The notes under the pieces: generated by a model
What the model saw: only the letters and a program-made list of their open reading frames with translations
What the model was told of the DNA's origin: nothing
Databases searched by the model: none
NCBI RefSeq assembly: GCF_008831285.2
Contig: NC_045144.1
Span: forward strand, 14,249,858 to 14,313,857
Source: Nymphaea colorata
Lineage: Eukaryota > Streptophyta > Magnoliopsida > Nymphaeales > Nymphaeaceae
Length of the DNA: 64,000 nucleotides
Reading direction: 5' to 3'
Shown here: piece by piece, positions 60,391 to 64,000 of the stretch
Position numbering within the stretch: the first letter of the stretch is position 1
How the letters are laid out: every line of letters starts with the position of its first letter
Program-made: the position numbers and the translations under genes

Positions 60391-63350
60391 TTCATCAACT
60401 CTACTGTGATAAGTTACTCATTATTTTCATTGCTAGTACCATTTGGCACACTACTCAAAGAAATTTATCTTTCAATTTTTTTAGGATAATTTTTTTTGAT
60501 AATCTAAAAGAAATTTATATTAAGTAGACTATACAATATTAGGTTGATGAAAAATTGTGGGACTAGTTAAATGTTAATTTTATGTTTGTAGATAGTGGTA
60601 TGTGTTTTGGTATTTTTTTTCCATTTTACAGTGTAAGTGTAGTAACTCTATTCTGGATCACCCTAGCTAAGTATATAATATATAATTACTGAGTGAGAGC
60701 TTGCAAAATAGGAATTGTTGTAAATTCTAACTTCCATTGTGCCATGAAGAAAAAGGAGGTGAAAATGAACCTTTGTGACTGTTGAAAGATCATGTATTAT
60801 GATGAAGACAAAAAAATAAAAACAGTACATGGCATCTTGTTTCAGCAACAATCTTTTATGTGGTTGCATATATAATTTTCATTGCAGTCGCTGACTTATT
60901 GCAGGGACCACACAACTCATCTCTATTATCAGGAAATGAAATGAAATACGTATGCACATATGATCTCACATGTTCAACATGAATCCGTAGCATATCCAAA
61001 AAAATTTAAAATATTTCAATAAACATTATAACTTACATGCTACAATAGTATCAACATACAAACGAAGGCATTACCTTGCACTTTTTTGGGTGAAAAAAAC
61101 AATTACTCTATCTCTCTTAGTGTTCATGTGGCCTCCTCTCGGTGACTCCCTCTTAGCAACCACCTTCCCTACCGGCTGGTGGGCTGACCAAGAGCAGTGG
61201 CCATTTTTGGGTTCTAGTTGAGAGATGGAGACAAAGTCTCCAAAGGCCTCCTAGACATATATTGTTGTGGGAGATCCCATCGAAGACCCAGAAGAGGCTC
61301 TCCTTTCGATTGAGGTTTCTGACCACAATGGCCACCCATGAATCTTCATTATTGAAGAATCATACTAGCAAATGTTGAAGCCGTTCCAATGGACCTCTAT
61401 CAGATGTCTAGTTAGGGTTGCAACCAAAGCTAACCTCAATACAACAATGTCTTCCATGAACTTTAGTAAAAACAGCTGGTGATGCATAGTTTCACTATTC
61501 TCTATAGGGGAGACTTCGTCATCATTTGAGAAGCAAGAAAAAGCTCAATGTTGTTCCTTGCAAAAGGGAGTACACTCCAAAATGATCGTGCATAAACCTC
61601 CATGTATTTTGGATTCCCTCAACTCAAGCAAAGTTGTTCTTATGGCTTGCTGGTATCTAAGGATAGCTCTTCAAATAAAGTCTATACTCTTGACCCCTTT
61701 ATGGTAAAAACTACAGGGACTTCCACTACAGAAGGTGTGGTGTCAACATGCACCCAACACAGAAATGGCTGTCTGAGGAGTCCATTGAATGATTATAGGT
61801 GGCTCAACAGAAGTCCCAAGGGGGCCCATAGATCTTAAATAAAGGCAAGGAGATGCCTAAAGCGAGAGGCTCTTGTGACTCAGGTGGCCCCTGTTTGCAT
61901 CCCAAAATTTTCGTTGGTTTTTGAGTGCTCCAGAAAAATGAGGTTTTGTTTTGAAATAAGAAAGAAAGGGACTCGCCCGTTGGTATGAAGATCAACCATT
62001 CCCGGTGCCCTTACCAGGGGTAATCAACCTAATGACTATGTTTATCATTGATGCATTTTGTTTTAACTTAAACATTTTTTTGATTCTATATGTGGTGTAG
62101 AAAAATATTGAAAGTTTGATGTTTCAAACTTTCGAAAAGACACTTCAAGAGTTGCTTGAGAATGTGAAATATTTTGGAGAAAACAAAAATTGAAAAATAT
62201 CATTTGGAAAACTTGAGAGACCATTTTGAAGTCATTTTAGTGTTCTCTTAAGACTTTTAAGTAGGTTTGAGATTTTACTCTAATTCAGTTACCACCTACT
62301 TAGAGCTTCATCTCAACTTCCTTAAGTTCTTATAGAGATGTGATTGTGCTCATTTGTGATATTAAGTGAATGTGAATACATGGATGCATTCATTCTATAT
62401 GATTGGAAGATAATAATGCATTCATACCATGACATTCATATAAAGTCATTCCTACCATAACACATATCTAAGAATTTTGTTTTTATAATTATTGTATATA
62501 ATAAAGAAAAGTTTTTGAAAGGGGATTGAGATTGTATACCATCAAACATGATTCCAATATTGGATCATTACTTGGTTTGTGGTCTTAATAAAGTCGGTAA
62601 ATAAAAGGATCATGAGAGGAGAATTTTAAAAAGAATACAAGAGATAAAACACTCTTCTGAAAAAAAAAGAGAGAGATAGAGAAAGACATGCATATATGTG
62701 TACATACCATCACATATACACATATATGAAAGCTTATGAGAAAAAGATGTATTGATTTTAAGAGAAAGAGAGGTTTTAGAGAAAAAGAAAAATATATACA
62801 TACGCATATATGAATATGTATAAGAAATTTTGTAAGGAAAGATATTTATCTTGGAAAGAGGAATAAAATATTCGAAAGAGAGGAAATAGAGCACATGTGC
62901 ATACACATTCATGCGCATATGAAAATTTGTAAAATAGAAAGTGAAAGCATAGAGAGAGAAAGATAGAGGGATCATCATGTGTGCATAGATGTATATAACA
63001 TGTATATACATACATATTTTCATAAGATTAGAAATCAAGGAATAACTTAAAATTACCAACTTCATGTTTAATGTGGGCCGGAGGGAAGCTTGGATTTATG
63101 CAAGAGTCTAAGCTAGGTCCCTAAGGCCGTATTAGAAGGTTTTTTTTTTTTAAATGTTTTGGAAAATATAATTTATATGTAAACATAGAATGTTATTACT
63201 TAGTTTGTTACAAGGGATACATTTCTTCCACCATTGGGTATGTAAGAAAAAACAAGCAATATAACGAGGCATTCGTTAGAGTTCCTAATTGGGTGATTAA
63301 GAAGGAAACTAGCGCCAAAATGACATGCAAATGCATATTAACATGTACAT
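60391..63350. other. Intergenic; no gene seen
   Basis: The 61100-62000 block is less AT-rich and has fragmentary open frames on both strands, but no recognisable motif. 62600-63000 is AT-rich with ATACAT and CATATA repeats. Confidence 0.45.
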
Positions 63351-63352
63351 TT

Positions 63353-64000
63353 TATGCTCCCAATGCACTTGAGCATAGCCTCTTGTCTCTAAAAAAAAGA
63401 GATTGAGTGCTATCTCCTTTGGCCATGGGGAGATGAAGATGAGAGGAAAATGAAGAAAGAAAAACAATGCTATATCTAATAAAAGAGAAAACATGATTCA
63501 ATCATAAAATGAAAGATCATCTCACCTTTGTATGCTCCCAGTGCACTGGAGCATAACCTCTTGTCTCTAAAAAAAAGAGATGAGTGCTATCTTCTTTAGC
63601 CATTGGGAGATGAAAGTGAGAAGAAAATGAAGAAAGAAAAACAATGCTATATTTAATAAAAGTGAAAACATGATTCAATCATGAAATGAAAGATCATCTC
63701 ATCTTTGCATGTTTCCAGTATACTGGAGCATAGTCTCTTGTCTCTCTAAAAAAAAAAGAGAGATTGAATGTTATCTCCTTTGGCCATGGGGAGATGAAGG
63801 TGAGAAGAAGCTGAAGAAAGAAAAACAATGGTGCTATCTCCCAGTGCACTTGAGCATAGCCTCTTGTCATCTCATATTTACATGCTCTCGGTGCACTTGA
63901 GCATAGTTCTTGTCTCTAAAAAAAAGAGATTGAGTGCTATTTCCTTTGGCCATGGAGAGATGAAGATGATAAGAAAATGAAGACAGAAAGATGTGAGATA
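63353..64000. repeat. Tandem array of ~177-bp units, running off the window end
   Basis: Unit starts (TATGCTCCCA or variants, followed by GTGCACT(T/G)GAGCATA) occur at 63353, 63531 and 63708, then at about 63836 (a short unit) and 63881. Each full unit continues CTCTTGTCTCTAAAAAAAAG, GAGTGCTATC, GGCCATGGGGAGATGAAG and ACATGATTCAATCAT. The spacing is 178 and 177 bp, nucleosome-sized. Confidence 0.92.

Noticed and set aside
61100-62000. Possible gene relic in a less AT-rich block
   Set aside because: Frames are short and broken on both strands and no motif is recognisable.
62610-63065. 151-codon minus-strand ORF
   Set aside because: Phe/Tyr/Ile/Met-rich translation of AT-rich ATACAT repeats; no motif.
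63353-64000. CRISPR-like spaced repeats
   Set aside because: Units are about 177 bp and continuous without unique spacers, in a plant nuclear context; it is a tandem repeat.

Overview
This window is nuclear DNA from a flowering plant. It holds an intron-containing TIR-NBS-LRR (TNL) resistance gene, an intronless F-box gene of the AUF1 type, two Ty1/copia LTR retrotransposons, many small DNA transposons (PIF/Harbinger-, hAT- and CACTA-like), long CT, AT and GT microsatellites, a plastid-derived rpoB fragment and a U6 snRNA-like fragment. A full TNL argues against a grass or other typical monocot and fits a eudicot, magnoliid or early-diverging angiosperm. I cannot name the species.

Layout. 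1-5.3 kb: a decayed plant-mobile-domain fragment, a Glu-rich repeat tract, then a pseudogene of a heavy-metal-associated (HMA/HIPP, Pi21-like) protein. 5.5-14.3 kb: a decayed forward-strand copia element whose left LTR lacks its start and whose interior is split by about 3.2 kb of unrelated, C-rich sequence. 14.3-17.4 kb: AT-rich intergenic DNA, including an inverted copy of the sequence upstream of the HMA pseudogene. 17.4-19.1 kb: a putative TIR-bounded element carrying a 29-bp minisatellite. 19.3-24.2 kb: the TNL gene, five exons, apparently intact. 25.4-30.7 kb: a complete but mutated reverse-strand copia element with 240-bp LTRs, a 5-bp target duplication, and recognisable primer-binding site and polypurine tract. 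30.7-46.1 kb: intergenic DNA with a hAT-like element, a possible organelle-derived patch, four or five copies of one dispersed repeat family, a U6-like fragment inside an inverted repeat, a three-armed foldback, a GC-rich island and a Harbinger-type MITE. 46.7-47.8 kb: the F-box gene. 48-64 kb: tandem duplications, a hAT MITE with a clear 8-bp TSD, a CACTA-like element nested in a TTA-flanked element, the plastid rpoB fragment, and a tandem array of about 177-bp units running off the window end.

Only two genes look functional: the TNL (intracellular immune receptor; the TIR domain is probably an NADase) and the F-box protein (substrate receptor of an SCF ubiquitin ligase). They show no sign of acting together. 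The rest is transposon, repeat or relic. I found no CRISPR array, operon, rRNA or complete tRNA gene.

All gene models come from reading splice signals and motifs by eye. Family assignments rest on recognised motifs, without database searches.
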